Assembly: GCA_003170275.1 (NCBI GenBank) | Contig: PNAM01000017.1 | Span: 124,001-188,000, forward strand | Source of the DNA: Myxococcales bacterium | GTDB lineage: Bacteria > Myxococcota_A > Polyangia > Palsa-1104 | Reading direction: 5' to 3' | DNA length: 64,000 nt | The notes under the pieces: generated by a model | The model's input: the letters and a program-made list of their open reading frames with translations, nothing else | Database searches by the model: none | What the model was told of the DNA's origin: nothing | Translations under genes and position numbers: made by a program | Shown: one piece after another, positions 18,031 to 25,531 of the stretch | Layout: the number at the start of each line of letters is the position of its first letter | How positions within the stretch are numbered: position 1 is the first letter of the stretch

Positions 18031-19073
18031 CGCATCGCGGTCGCGGTGAGCGCGCTCTTCGGATCCGGGAGCTGCCAGGTGCGCAACAAGGGCTCGGGGT
18101 CGATGTAGATCTCCGCGCCCGAGCGGCCGCCTTCGCGCCGCGAGAGCCCGAAGTGCAGGTGCGGCCCCGAGTACATCGTGCCCGAACGCCCGAGCCGGCC
18201 GATCACCTGGCCGCCGGAGACCCTGTCGCCTTCTTTCAGATCCTCGCGGATGGTGTCGAGGTGGATGTAGCGCGACACCACCGTGCCGTCCTTGTGGCCG
18301 ATGCGCACGTAGCGTCCCGCGCGGCCGCCGTTGGCCTCGTTGCGCTCGATGCGTTCGATGACGCCGTCGAAGACCGCGAACACCGGCTCGCCGAGCGTGG
18401 TGCCCAGATCGACGCCGCAGTGGCCGAGCTCGCACTCCGACGGACGGGGCGGCGGCCGCTGCGCGCCGAAGCGGCGGCCCTCGGTGATGGGCATGGCGCG
18501 ACGCGGTCCGGCGAGCGGATGGAACCACGCCACCACCGTCGGCAACGACTCGGGCGGCACCTCGCCGGGACGCAGCGGGCCGAACGGGATCTTCTTCGGA
18601 TCGGGCGGGATGACGATCGGCGCCAGCTCGGGCGGCGGGTCGAACTTCTCCAGGTACGCGGCCAAAGCGCCGACACTGGAGCGCACGCCGCGCGCGACCG
18701 CGCCGTTGCGCTCGCCGACGAACCAATCCCCGTGACGGCGCAGCGAGCGACCCACGTCGTCGGCGAAGCCGAACGCCAGCGCCGCGGCGACGATCGCGTT
18801 CGAGATGGCGAGGAACCAACCGATCGACGGGCCGCCGCGCTTCTTGCGCGCGCGCAGGAACGCTTCGACGCGCCAGTGCAACAGGAGCGGCAGGCCGAGG
18901 CAGGCCAGGCCGCCGATCGCGTAGCGCCAGCGCTCGCTCTCGACCTCGCCCGAGAGCAGCGCAGTCACGATCACGAACGCGAGCGCGAGCGGCACCGCGA
19001 GCAGCGCCGAACGCACGATCAGGAACAGTGCGACCACCCAACCGGCAAGCTTGACCTCGGGCTCGGTACCCAT
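18027..19073 (-). CDS. Membrane-anchored M23 (LytM-type) metallopeptidase
   Basis: Predicted peptidoglycan endopeptidase or related factor. The 348-residue protein has two or three hydrophobic segments in the first 130 residues (WVVALFLIV, ALAFVIVTALL, AIGGLACLGLPLLL, FLAISNAIVAAALAF), then a periplasmic C-terminal M23 domain. Zinc-ligand motifs are visible as HCGVDLG and GPHLHFGL, so it is probably active. ATG 19073 is preferred; the track's start at 19199 would run through the divergent promoter and palindrome region. It ends convergently with queE, with overlapping stop codons. Confidence 0.87.
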   Translation of the reverse strand: MGTEPEVKLAGWVVALFLIVRSALLAVPLALAFVIVTALLSGEVESERWRYAIGGLACLGLPLLLHWRVEAFLRARKKRGGPSIGWFLAISNAIVAAALAFGFADDVGRSLRRHGDWFVGERNGAVARGVRSSVGALAAYLEKFDPPPELAPIVIPPDPKKIPFGPLRPGEVPPESLPTVVAWFHPLAGPRRAMPITEGRRFGAQRPPPRPSECELGHCGVDLGTTLGEPVFAVFDGVIERIERNEANGGRAGRYVRIGHKDGTVVSRYIHLDTIREDLKEGDRVSGGQVIGRLGRSGTMYSGPHLHFGLSRREGGRSGAEIYIDPEPLLRTWQLPDPKSALTATAMR

Positions 19074-19123
19074 GTGCTGAGGTACTACGCGCGAGACCGT
19101 CCATTCGTGCTGTGGCAAGAGTC

Positions 19124-19137
19124 GCTTACATGTAAGC
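19124..19137. promoter_or_regulatory. 14-bp perfect palindrome, candidate operator
   Basis: GCTTACATGTAAGC is a perfect 14-base palindrome in the divergent region between the M23 peptidase and the TPR lipoprotein genes. It lies 9 bases upstream of the proposed -35 box of the latter. Its AT-rich core stands out from the GC-rich surroundings. A related, imperfect ACATGT-centred palindrome occurs at 48412-48427. Binding by a dimeric regulator is inference. Confidence 0.45.
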
Positions 19138-19146
19138 AAAAAGGCG

Positions 19147-19175
19147 TTGACAGCGTCGGATGCGACTGCTACCGT
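19147..19175 (+). promoter_or_regulatory. Putative sigma70-type promoter of the TPR lipoprotein gene
   Basis: Consensus TTGACA, a 17-base spacer and TACCGT. The transcript would start about six bases before the TTG at 19188, giving a very short leader. Similar boxes are proposed upstream of rpsA. Confidence 0.5.
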
Positions 19176-19187
19176 CTTGACGCTAAG

Positions 19188-20021
19188 TTGGCGAAACAAC
19201 TCATACAGTTACTCCTGGCTGCCAGTGTGGCAGCAGCCCTCGGATGCGGTCCTGCGCATGTCGCAGCCGATCCCGTGGCTTCGGAAAAGCAATATCTGCT
19301 CGGGGCGGATTATTTCAACAAGGGGCTCATGGGCCCGGCGCTCGAGGAGCTACTGAAGGCTGTGGAGCTGAATCCCGAAAATCCCGACGCGCACAATTTG
19401 CTCGGGCTGCTGTTCCTGCGAAAGGCCGCCGACGCCGAGGAGCTGTCGACGCGCACGCAGTGCCTGAAGGGCGAAGAGCTCCATCTCGAGAAGCAGGAGA
19501 TGGACATGCACTTCAAGAAGGCCGAGGAGCAGTTTCGCAAGGCGATCGAGCTCAAGCCGAACTTCTCCGAGGCGCTCAACAACCTGGCGGTCGTCGCAAT
19601 TCACTTCGGCCGCTACGACGAGGCGGTGCAGAGCGAAGAGAAGGCGCTGCAAAACATCATCTACCGCGAGCCATTTGCCGCCGAGGGCAACCTCGGGTTG
19701 GCCTATCTGTCGAAAAACGATCTCGCGCGCGCGGCCAAAACACTTCGACAAGCGCTCTTCGAGCAACCACAATTTTGCGTTGGACGCTATCGTCTGGCAA
19801 AGGTCTATTACGAGCAGAAAGAGTACGACCATGCCGCGGAGGAGCTGGACAAGGTGACCAACGAGAAGGCGTGCCCGATTCAAGAGGCCTTCCATCTGGC
19901 AGGGCTGGTCTCGATCCGGCGGCAGGACCGCGCGCGCGCGGCGGAGATGTTTCAACGGTGTGTGGCTTTGGCGCCCAAGAGCTGCCTGGCCCGCGAGTGC
20001 ACGTTGGCGGCGAATCCATAA
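19188..20021 (+). CDS. TPR lipoprotein, Tgl/PilF-like
   Basis: Predicted outer-membrane lipoprotein of 277 residues with tandem tetratricopeptide repeats. After a signal sequence ending in the lipobox AALGC, TPR helices run through the protein: the YLLGADYFNKG, NLLGLLFLRKA, ALNNLAVVAIHF, NLGLAYLSKND, RLAKVYYEQKEY and LAGLVSIRRQD units. This matches Tgl/PilF, which assembles the PilQ secretin of type IV pili. The adjacent RodZ-like gene supports this, since pilF and rodZ-like genes are neighbours in several proteobacteria. The track starts far upstream; TTG 19188 is the start next to the signal peptide. No other pilus gene is present, so a general TPR scaffold remains possible. Confidence 0.75.
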   Translation: MAKQLIQLLLAASVAAALGCGPAHVAADPVASEKQYLLGADYFNKGLMGPALEELLKAVELNPENPDAHNLLGLLFLRKAADAEELSTRTQCLKGEELHLEKQEMDMHFKKAEEQFRKAIELKPNFSEALNNLAVVAIHFGRYDEAVQSEEKALQNIIYREPFAAEGNLGLAYLSKNDLARAAKTLRQALFEQPQFCVGRYRLAKVYYEQKEYDHAAEELDKVTNEKACPIQEAFHLAGLVSIRRQDRARAAEMFQRCVALAPKSCLARECTLAANP

Positions 20022-20030
20022 GGGAACGAT

Positions 20031-20477
20031 GTGAACCTCGAACACTTCGGAACCTTCTTGAAGCAGCGGCGCGAGGCGCGGGGGATGTCCCTCGCCGATC
20101 TCAGCCGTGCGACCAAGATCAAGGAAGTGAACCTCGAGCTGCTCGAGGCGGGGAACTTGCGGTCACTGCCCGCGCAGGTGTTCGTGCGCGGCTTCGTGAG
20201 CGCCTACGCACGGGTGGTCGGCGCCGACGAGGCCGAGGCGCTCGAGCGCTATCTGGTGCACCTGCGCGCGACGGTGCCTCCGGCCAAGCAGCCGCCGGTG
20301 CCGGCCAAGGCGATCATGCGCTCGTCGAGCGAAGACATCCCTGGCGACAGCCCGATGATGGTCGACCGCCGCCGCTTCGGCGTGGTGGTGGTGGTGCTGT
20401 TGATCCTGGTGGTGGCGACGCTGACCTTGTCGCTGCTGCTCAAGCACGGCCCCGGCCCCGGCGCCGGCCTCAGCTAG
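20031..20477 (+). CDS. RodZ-like membrane protein with N-terminal helix-turn-helix
   Basis: A 148-residue protein with a Cro/C1-type helix-turn-helix (LKQRREARGMSLADLSRATKI) at residues 10-70 and a Pro-rich linker. One strongly hydrophobic segment (GVVVVVLLILVVATLTLSLLL) lies near residues 117-138. The domain order is that of RodZ, which links the MreB cytoskeleton to the envelope. The C-terminal periplasmic DUF4115 domain is missing, so it is a short form. It begins with GTG after AAGGGAACGAT, nine bases behind the TPR lipoprotein, and is probably co-transcribed with it. Confidence 0.78.
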   Translation: MNLEHFGTFLKQRREARGMSLADLSRATKIKEVNLELLEAGNLRSLPAQVFVRGFVSAYARVVGADEAEALERYLVHLRATVPPAKQPPVPAKAIMRSSSEDIPGDSPMMVDRRRFGVVVVVLLILVVATLTLSLLLKHGPGPGAGLS

Positions 20478-20480
20478 CCT

Positions 20481-21011
20481 TCACGGCGCGAGCGGGGCGC
20501 GGTCATTCTTGACCACCGCCTTGACCAGCCGGTCGGCGAGCTCGTCGATCGGCCACGGCATGCGCTTGAAGTCGATCGAGATGCGATAGCCGACCTCTTT
20601 GCCGTCGACGAAGCCTTCGCCGCGCAACAAGAACGAGTCGTCGCGCAGCTTGGCGGAGGCTTCGATCAGGTAGGCGTCGGGTCGACCCGAGCGCGACATG
20701 GCGTTGAGCGAGACCACCACCTCGACGCCGGTGCGGCCAAACGACAGGTTGAAGTCGGCGTTGAGGTTGGGATCGCGCGCCGCGAGCGCCGCCGATTCGC
20801 GCCAGCTGAGACGCAGCTGCGGATCGGCCGCGCCGTTGAACCGGTGCACCGCCTCGCGCAGCTCGCGCGCCAGCGTGAAGAAGCGCTCCGGCACTTCGCG
20901 AGCCAGGCGCTCGGCGCTGAGGCGTGCGCGCACGCGCGTCTCTTCCCGCTCTTTGAGCGCATCCGCCTCGCGGCGCGCCAGCTCTTCCAGGGTGTCTCGC
21001 TTGTCGGCCAT
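20481..21011 (-). CDS. Hypothetical protein with N-terminal coiled coil
   Basis: A 176-residue protein I do not recognise. The first 60 residues are charged and helical (DTLEELARREADALKEREETRV). The C-terminal part has strand-like, alternating sequence and ends in a helix. There is no signal peptide or membrane segment. I place the start at ATG 21011; an in-frame ATG at 21053 would add 14 residues and run closer to the divergent recO start. Neither has a clear ribosome-binding site. It ends three bases from the RodZ-like gene, convergently. Confidence 0.65.
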   Translation of the reverse strand: MADKRDTLEELARREADALKEREETRVRARLSAERLAREVPERFFTLARELREAVHRFNGAADPQLRLSWRESAALAARDPNLNADFNLSFGRTGVEVVVSLNAMSRSGRPDAYLIEASAKLRDDSFLLRGEGFVDGKEVGYRISIDFKRMPWPIDELADRLVKAVVKNDRAPLAP

Positions 21012-21062
21012 CTCGCGCTGCAAAAAGTACCACGTGGTAGTCTTTCCGACCATGGGCCGACC

Positions 21063-21824
21063 ATGGCGCGCCTGATCACGCCGGCGATCGTCGTGCGGAC
21101 CGTCGACTACGGAGAGAGCGATCGCATCGTCACGCTCTTTACCCGCAACGCAGGCAAGCTCTCGGCGATCGCACGCAGCGCGCGCAAGAGCGTCAAGCGC
21201 TTCGGCGCCGGTCTGTCGCTGTTCGGCGTCGGCGAAGCGACCCTGAACGAGCGGCCCGGCGCGGAGCTGGCGACGCTCGAGGCCTTCGACGGAGCGCGCG
21301 GCTTTCCGCAGCTGCTCCTGGACGTGGCCAAGGTGGCGCACGGCGGCTACGCGTGCGAGCTGACCCGCGAGCTGGTGCCGCCGCGCCAGCCCGAGGTCGC
21401 GATCTTCGATCTCTTGATCGAGTTCCTCACCATCCTCGAGGCTGCGCCGGCGCGCGCCGAGACCTTGCGCGTGTTCGAGCTGGCCTTGCTCTCGCTGGTC
21501 GGCCTCGAGCCGGTGCTCGGGCGCTGCCTCGGGTGCAACGGTGAGGACGACGTGCTCGATCAGCCGGGCCAGGTGTTCGACGTGCGGCGCGGCGGCGTGG
21601 TGTGCGCCGGCTGTCACGGAGACGGCAAGCTGCTCGACGGCACCGCGCGCACGACGCTGCTCGCGGCGCAACAGCTCGAGCTGACCGCCGCCGCCGGGCT
21701 GACCATTTCTCCATCGGTGAACGCGATGTGCCGCGACGCGCTGGCGGCACTCATCTCCGATCACCTGGGCCGGCCGCTCAAGTCGCTCGAGTTCATCTCC
21801 AAGCTCAACCAGGCGGCCTCGTGA
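21063..21824 (+). CDS. recO: DNA repair protein RecO
   Basis: RecO helps RecR load RecA on SSB-coated single-stranded DNA in recombinational repair. The 253-residue product begins with the conserved N-terminal OB-fold sequence (PAIVVRTVDYGESDRIVTLFT). Its C-terminal helical domain carries a four-Cys zinc site, CLGC and CAGC. Length is normal. The ATG at 21063 is chosen over the track's earlier start, which lies within the divergent neighbour. The next gene starts at GTG in a GTGA overlap, so translation is coupled. Confidence 0.93.
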   Translation: MARLITPAIVVRTVDYGESDRIVTLFTRNAGKLSAIARSARKSVKRFGAGLSLFGVGEATLNERPGAELATLEAFDGARGFPQLLLDVAKVAHGGYACELTRELVPPRQPEVAIFDLLIEFLTILEAAPARAETLRVFELALLSLVGLEPVLGRCLGCNGEDDVLDQPGQVFDVRRGGVVCAGCHGDGKLLDGTARTTLLAAQQLELTAAAGLTISPSVNAMCRDALAALISDHLGRPLKSLEFISKLNQAAS

Positions 21825-22780
21825 GCGAGCTCGAGCTCGACGTGCTCTCGTTCGGCGAGGCGCTGGTGGACTTCTTTCCGACCGCGCCGGGCGTGCCGCT
21901 CGTCGACTGCGACGTGTTCCACCGCCATCTGGGCGGCGCCCCGTGCAACGTCGCGGTCGGGCTCGCGCGGCAGGGCGTGCGGGTCGGGCTGATGACCCTG
22001 GTCGGCGCCGACGACTTCGGCACCTACGTGCGCAACCACCTGGTCAAAGAGGGCATCGACGTGCGCGGCGTGGGCGTGCACCGCACCGCCAAGACCGGCG
22101 TCACCTTCGTCGCGGTCAAGGCCGACGGCGCGCGCAGCTTCCTGTTCTTCCGCCACCCGTCCGCCGATCAGATGGTGACCGAGCACGATGTCGACGCGCA
22201 GCTGATCGCGCGCGCGCGCGTGCTGCACGTGGGCTCCTCGACGCTGGCGCGCGAGCCGGCGCGGGCCGCCACCTGGAAGGCGATCGCCGCCGCCAAGGCG
22301 AACGGGCGGCTGGTCTCGTCGGATCCGAACTGGCGCGCGCACCTATGGGAGGACCCGCGCGAGGCCACCGGCCTCTTGCGCCAGCTCCTCTCGCAATGCG
22401 ACATCGTCAAGATCTCCGACGACGAGCTCAAGCCGCTGGTGGGCACCACCGAGGTCGAGCCGGCGGCGCGCGAGCTGCGCGCGCTCGGCGTGGGGCTGGT
22501 GGTGATCACGCTCGGCGCGCGCGGGTGCTACTACCAAGCGGCTGGCGGCTCCGGCTATGTAGCGGGCGAGCGGGTGACTATCGTCGACACCACCGGCGCC
22601 GGCGATGCGTTCATGGCCGGGCTGCTCGCCGAGCTGCTCTCGAGCGGGCTGCGGCAGGGCAAAACCCTGAACGATTTCACTAACGACGAGCTTCAGCGCG
22701 CGTGCGGTTGCGGGAATCGGCTGGGTGCGCAAGTTGTTACCCAACTAGGAGCGACCGCCGGCTTGCCGCGAGGTCGCTGA
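21821..22780 (+). CDS. PfkB-family sugar kinase (fructokinase-like)
   Basis: Ribokinase-fold carbohydrate kinase of 319 residues. The N-terminal GEALVDFFP and GGAPCNVAVGLARQG motifs are those of the fructokinase/ketohexokinase branch. The C-terminal signature DTTGAGDAFMAG contains the catalytic Asp and anion hole. The substrate is probably a free hexose such as fructose, inferred from the N-terminal motifs only. It overlaps recO by four bases (GTGA); the functional link between the two is unclear. The ORF track's longer version includes out-of-frame recO sequence. Confidence 0.88.
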   Translation: MSELELDVLSFGEALVDFFPTAPGVPLVDCDVFHRHLGGAPCNVAVGLARQGVRVGLMTLVGADDFGTYVRNHLVKEGIDVRGVGVHRTAKTGVTFVAVKADGARSFLFFRHPSADQMVTEHDVDAQLIARARVLHVGSSTLAREPARAATWKAIAAAKANGRLVSSDPNWRAHLWEDPREATGLLRQLLSQCDIVKISDDELKPLVGTTEVEPAARELRALGVGLVVITLGARGCYYQAAGGSGYVAGERVTIVDTTGAGDAFMAGLLAELLSSGLRQGKTLNDFTNDELQRACGCGNRLGAQVVTQLGATAGLPRGR

Positions 22781-22798
22781 AGTGGGATAAGGCCCCGA

Positions 22799-23041
22799 GT
22801 GACCGACGACCGAGACCAGGAGAAGGACCGCCTGCAGAGCCTGCACGTCGCGCTCGAAGCAGCGCTCGAGCAGCTCACCTACGCGCAGCAGATCGCGTCG
22901 ATCGGCACCGAGATCGACGCGCCGTCGGCGGACGTGTTCGCGATCGAGAAGCTGTTCGGCCAGCTGACCCAGCTGCGCAACGGGGTTCGCGACCGGTTGA
23001 TGAAAGTGCTATCCAGACCAGGGCTGAACATCATCAAATGA
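22799..23041 (+). CDS. Small hypothetical protein
   Basis: An 80-residue, mostly helical, charged protein with no motif I recognise. GTG start after GGGATAAGG. It overlaps the next gene by four bases (ATGA), so the pair is translationally coupled, and the same run continues into a Nudix hydrolase and a lipoprotein gene. It could form a short helical hairpin. No function can be assigned. Confidence 0.7.
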   Translation: MTDDRDQEKDRLQSLHVALEAALEQLTYAQQIASIGTEIDAPSADVFAIEKLFGQLTQLRNGVRDRLMKVLSRPGLNIIK

Positions 23042-24432
23042 GCATGAAGCCGGTCAAGACCTACGATCCGCGCGCCGAGCGACTGCTGTTCGACGCGCTC
23101 AAGGGCAAGGTGCGCGGCCGCACCGAGCTGGTGAAGCTGACCCGCGCCGACGCGGTGGCGCTCACCGGCATGCCGAGCGACCAGGCCGAGCCGGCGCTCA
23201 AGTCGCTGGTCAAGACCTACCGCAGCCACCTGGCGGTCACCGAAGAAGGCGAAGTGGTCTACGAGTTCGATCCGTCGCTCGAGCGGCGCGACAAGGTGCC
23301 GCTCGGCGAGCGGCTGCGCGCGGCCGGCCAGGTGGCCTGGCGTGGGTTCACGTTCTTCTTCAAGATCTGGATCGTAGTGACGCTGATTGCTTACGTAATC
23401 GCGTTCATCGCGATGATGATTTCGCTGATGTTCGCCAAGTCCAACGACCGCAACGATCGGCGCGGCGGCGGCGGCGACATGTTCTGGATCTGGTACCTCT
23501 TGATGCCCGACCTGGCGCCGCGCGGCTATGGACGGCAGCTGCAGCGTCCGGACGACAACCGCCCGAAGAAGCGCTTCTACATCTCGGTGTTCGATTTCGT
23601 CTTCGGACCCAAGGGCAAGCCGCTCGATCCGCACGAATCGGACAAGCGCATGCTGGCGTTCCTGCGCGACCACAAGGGTCGGATCACCACCTCGGAGCTG
23701 GTGGCGCTGACCGGACTGTCGCTCGACGCCGCCGACGAAGAGCTGACCCGGCTGACCGTCGAGTACGACGGCGAGGTCGAGGTGGCCGAGGACGGCACGC
23801 TGATCTACGTGTTCGCCGGCATCATGACCAGCGCAGAGACCGCCGGCACCTGGTGGACCTGGGCGTGGGACAAGCACGAGCCCCAGCCGGCGCTCACCGG
23901 CAACACCGCCGGCACCAACGCGGCCATCGCCGGGTTCTCCGGGTTCAACCTGTTGGCCTCGCTGACCGTCGGGCCCGCGTTCCTGCATCGCATCCACCTG
24001 TCGGGCGATCCGATCGCCACGTTCTTCGTCACCGTGTTCCCGCTGTTGTTCTCGATGGTGTTCTTCGCCATCCCGGGCGGCCGCTACCTGGTCGCCAAGC
24101 GGCGCGACAAGAAGCGTCTCAAGCTCGAGCTGCGTCGCGAGCTGCTGCGCGAGATCTGGACCCGGCCCGACGACAAGTTCGATCCGGAGGCGCTCGCCAA
24201 GACCGCCGCGGAGCGCTCGAAGCAGCCGCTCGAGACCTCGAAGAAGGCGCTCGAGGTGCTGTTGGCCGAGCTGGAGGGCGACGTGGAGACCGACGCGGAA
24301 GGGCGCCTGCGCTACACGTTTCCGCGCATCACCGTCGAGAAAAAGGCGATCGCGGCCTCGCGCGCGGCCGCGCCGGTGCTCGAGCTCGGCAAGGTCGTGT
24401 TCTCCAGCGAAGACGAGCAGCCGGCCAGCTGA
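23038..24432 (+). CDS. Membrane protein with three winged-helix-like repeats
   Basis: A 464-residue protein of unknown function. A module of about 60 residues appears three times, near residues 10-80, 200-262 and 358-432. Each copy starts with a helix pair containing LLFDALK, MLAFLRD or LLREIWT and ends in a beta-hairpin with a G-x-x-x-Y-x-F pattern (GEVVYEF, GTLIYVF, GRLRYTF). This pattern suggests winged-helix domains. Hydrophobic segments lie between the copies: residues 105-130 (FFFKIWIVVTLIAYVIAFIA) and 325-350 (FFVTVFPLLFSMVFFAI). It is coupled to the preceding gene (ATGA) and overlaps the Nudix gene by one base. The track begins in a wrong extension. Confidence 0.75.
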   Translation: MSMKPVKTYDPRAERLLFDALKGKVRGRTELVKLTRADAVALTGMPSDQAEPALKSLVKTYRSHLAVTEEGEVVYEFDPSLERRDKVPLGERLRAAGQVAWRGFTFFFKIWIVVTLIAYVIAFIAMMISLMFAKSNDRNDRRGGGGDMFWIWYLLMPDLAPRGYGRQLQRPDDNRPKKRFYISVFDFVFGPKGKPLDPHESDKRMLAFLRDHKGRITTSELVALTGLSLDAADEELTRLTVEYDGEVEVAEDGTLIYVFAGIMTSAETAGTWWTWAWDKHEPQPALTGNTAGTNAAIAGFSGFNLLASLTVGPAFLHRIHLSGDPIATFFVTVFPLLFSMVFFAIPGGRYLVAKRRDKKRLKLELRRELLREIWTRPDDKFDPEALAKTAAERSKQPLETSKKALEVLLAELEGDVETDAEGRLRYTFPRITVEKKAIAASRAAAPVLELGKVVFSSEDEQPAS

Positions 24433-24989
24433 TGCCCAGGGCCTGGGAGCCGCGCGGCGAGCGCCAGCGGGTCTACGAGACCCGCATCTTCCAGATCGCG
24501 CGCCAGCAGCGCATCTCGCCACGCACCGGCAACGGCCACGATTTCTTCGTGGTGGACTGCGCGGACTGGTGCAACATCGTGCCGGTGACGGCCGCCGGCG
24601 AGGTGGTGATGGTTCGCCAGCATCGCTATGGCACCGATGAGGAGACGCTCGAGATCCCGGGCGGGATGATCGATCCCGGCGATGCGAGCCCGATGGCGGC
24701 CGCACAGCGCGAGCTGATCGAAGAGACCGGCTACCAGGCGCGCGACCTGGTGCAGACCGGGGTGATCGCGCCCAACCCGGCGATGCAGTCCAACCGCACG
24801 TTCTCGTTTCTGGCGCGCGGCGTGGAGAAAGTCCGCGCGCCCGAGCTCGATGCCGGCGAAGAGATCGACGTGGTGCTCGTGCCGCTCGCCGAAATCCCCG
24901 GACGCATCGCGCGCGGCGAGATCTCGCACGCGCTGGTGGTGGTCGCGTTTGCCTATGCGCTGGGCCTCCAGGCGCCGCCGGCCCCGTGA
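24432..24989 (+). CDS. Nudix hydrolase, ADP-ribose pyrophosphatase-like
   Basis: A 185-residue Nudix hydrolase that probably cleaves a nucleoside diphosphate linked to another moiety, such as ADP-ribose or a nucleotide sugar. The Nudix box is visible as GGMIDPGD ending in RELIEETGY. It has one extra residue between the acidic residue and REL compared with the textbook spacing. The overall layout, with an N-terminal beta domain carrying YETRIFQI, matches ADP-ribose pyrophosphatases. It overlaps both neighbours by one base (TGATG), placing it in a coupled operon. Confidence 0.87.
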   Translation: MPRAWEPRGERQRVYETRIFQIARQQRISPRTGNGHDFFVVDCADWCNIVPVTAAGEVVMVRQHRYGTDEETLEIPGGMIDPGDASPMAAAQRELIEETGYQARDLVQTGVIAPNPAMQSNRTFSFLARGVEKVRAPELDAGEEIDVVLVPLAEIPGRIARGEISHALVVVAFAYALGLQAPPAP

Positions 24990-25531
24990 TGCTCTCCCGT
25001 CGGGTCTTGGGTCCGATAATATGCATTATGTCAACTACGGGGATCTCGTGTCAGCAGGACCGCCCGGCTTCGCCCCAAACGGCTCCAGGCGGCGCGCCGC
25101 TGGTGGTCGCCGCGCACCTGGCTGATTCGCTGCCGCACGCGCCCAGCTTCGACGGCGGCGTGACCGAGTTCACCCACGAGAGCTTCGATGACCTGTTCCC
25201 GATCTTCTGCGAGCGCCGCTCGATGCCGCTCGGCGAAAAGGCCGCGCTCTGGACCGGCAAGTACTACGGCAAATGGGTGCGCTGGACCGGCGTCGTGCGC
25301 TCGTTCACCCAGAGCGGCCTGACCATCAAGCAGCGCCCGCAGGCGGTCACCTTCGACATCTCCCTGTGGGTCGAGGCCGACCAGCTCGCCCAGCTACCGG
25401 CGCTGGTGAAACGTGGCGGCCGCGTGACCTACCTGGCGCGCCTGGACAGCTACGACGACATCTTCCAGAAGCTCTACCTCACCCACGGCTCGATCCTGGC
25501 GGTCGCCGACCCGCCCGCGCCCAAGCACTAG
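24989..25531 (+). CDS. Probable secreted lipoprotein of unknown function
   Basis: A 180-residue protein starting with ATG that overlaps the Nudix stop (TGATG). The N-terminus has a hydrophobic stretch ending at TGISC, which could be a lipobox. The mature part has a strand-rich region (GKWVRWTGVVRSF, VTFDISLWVEAD, GGRVTYLARLDSY) that looks like a small OB-like or beta-barrel fold. No family recognised. The stop codon overlaps that of the convergent der gene at CTAG. Confidence 0.65.
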   Translation: MLSRRVLGPIICIMSTTGISCQQDRPASPQTAPGGAPLVVAAHLADSLPHAPSFDGGVTEFTHESFDDLFPIFCERRSMPLGEKAALWTGKYYGKWVRWTGVVRSFTQSGLTIKQRPQAVTFDISLWVEADQLAQLPALVKRGGRVTYLARLDSYDDIFQKLYLTHGSILAVADPPAPKH

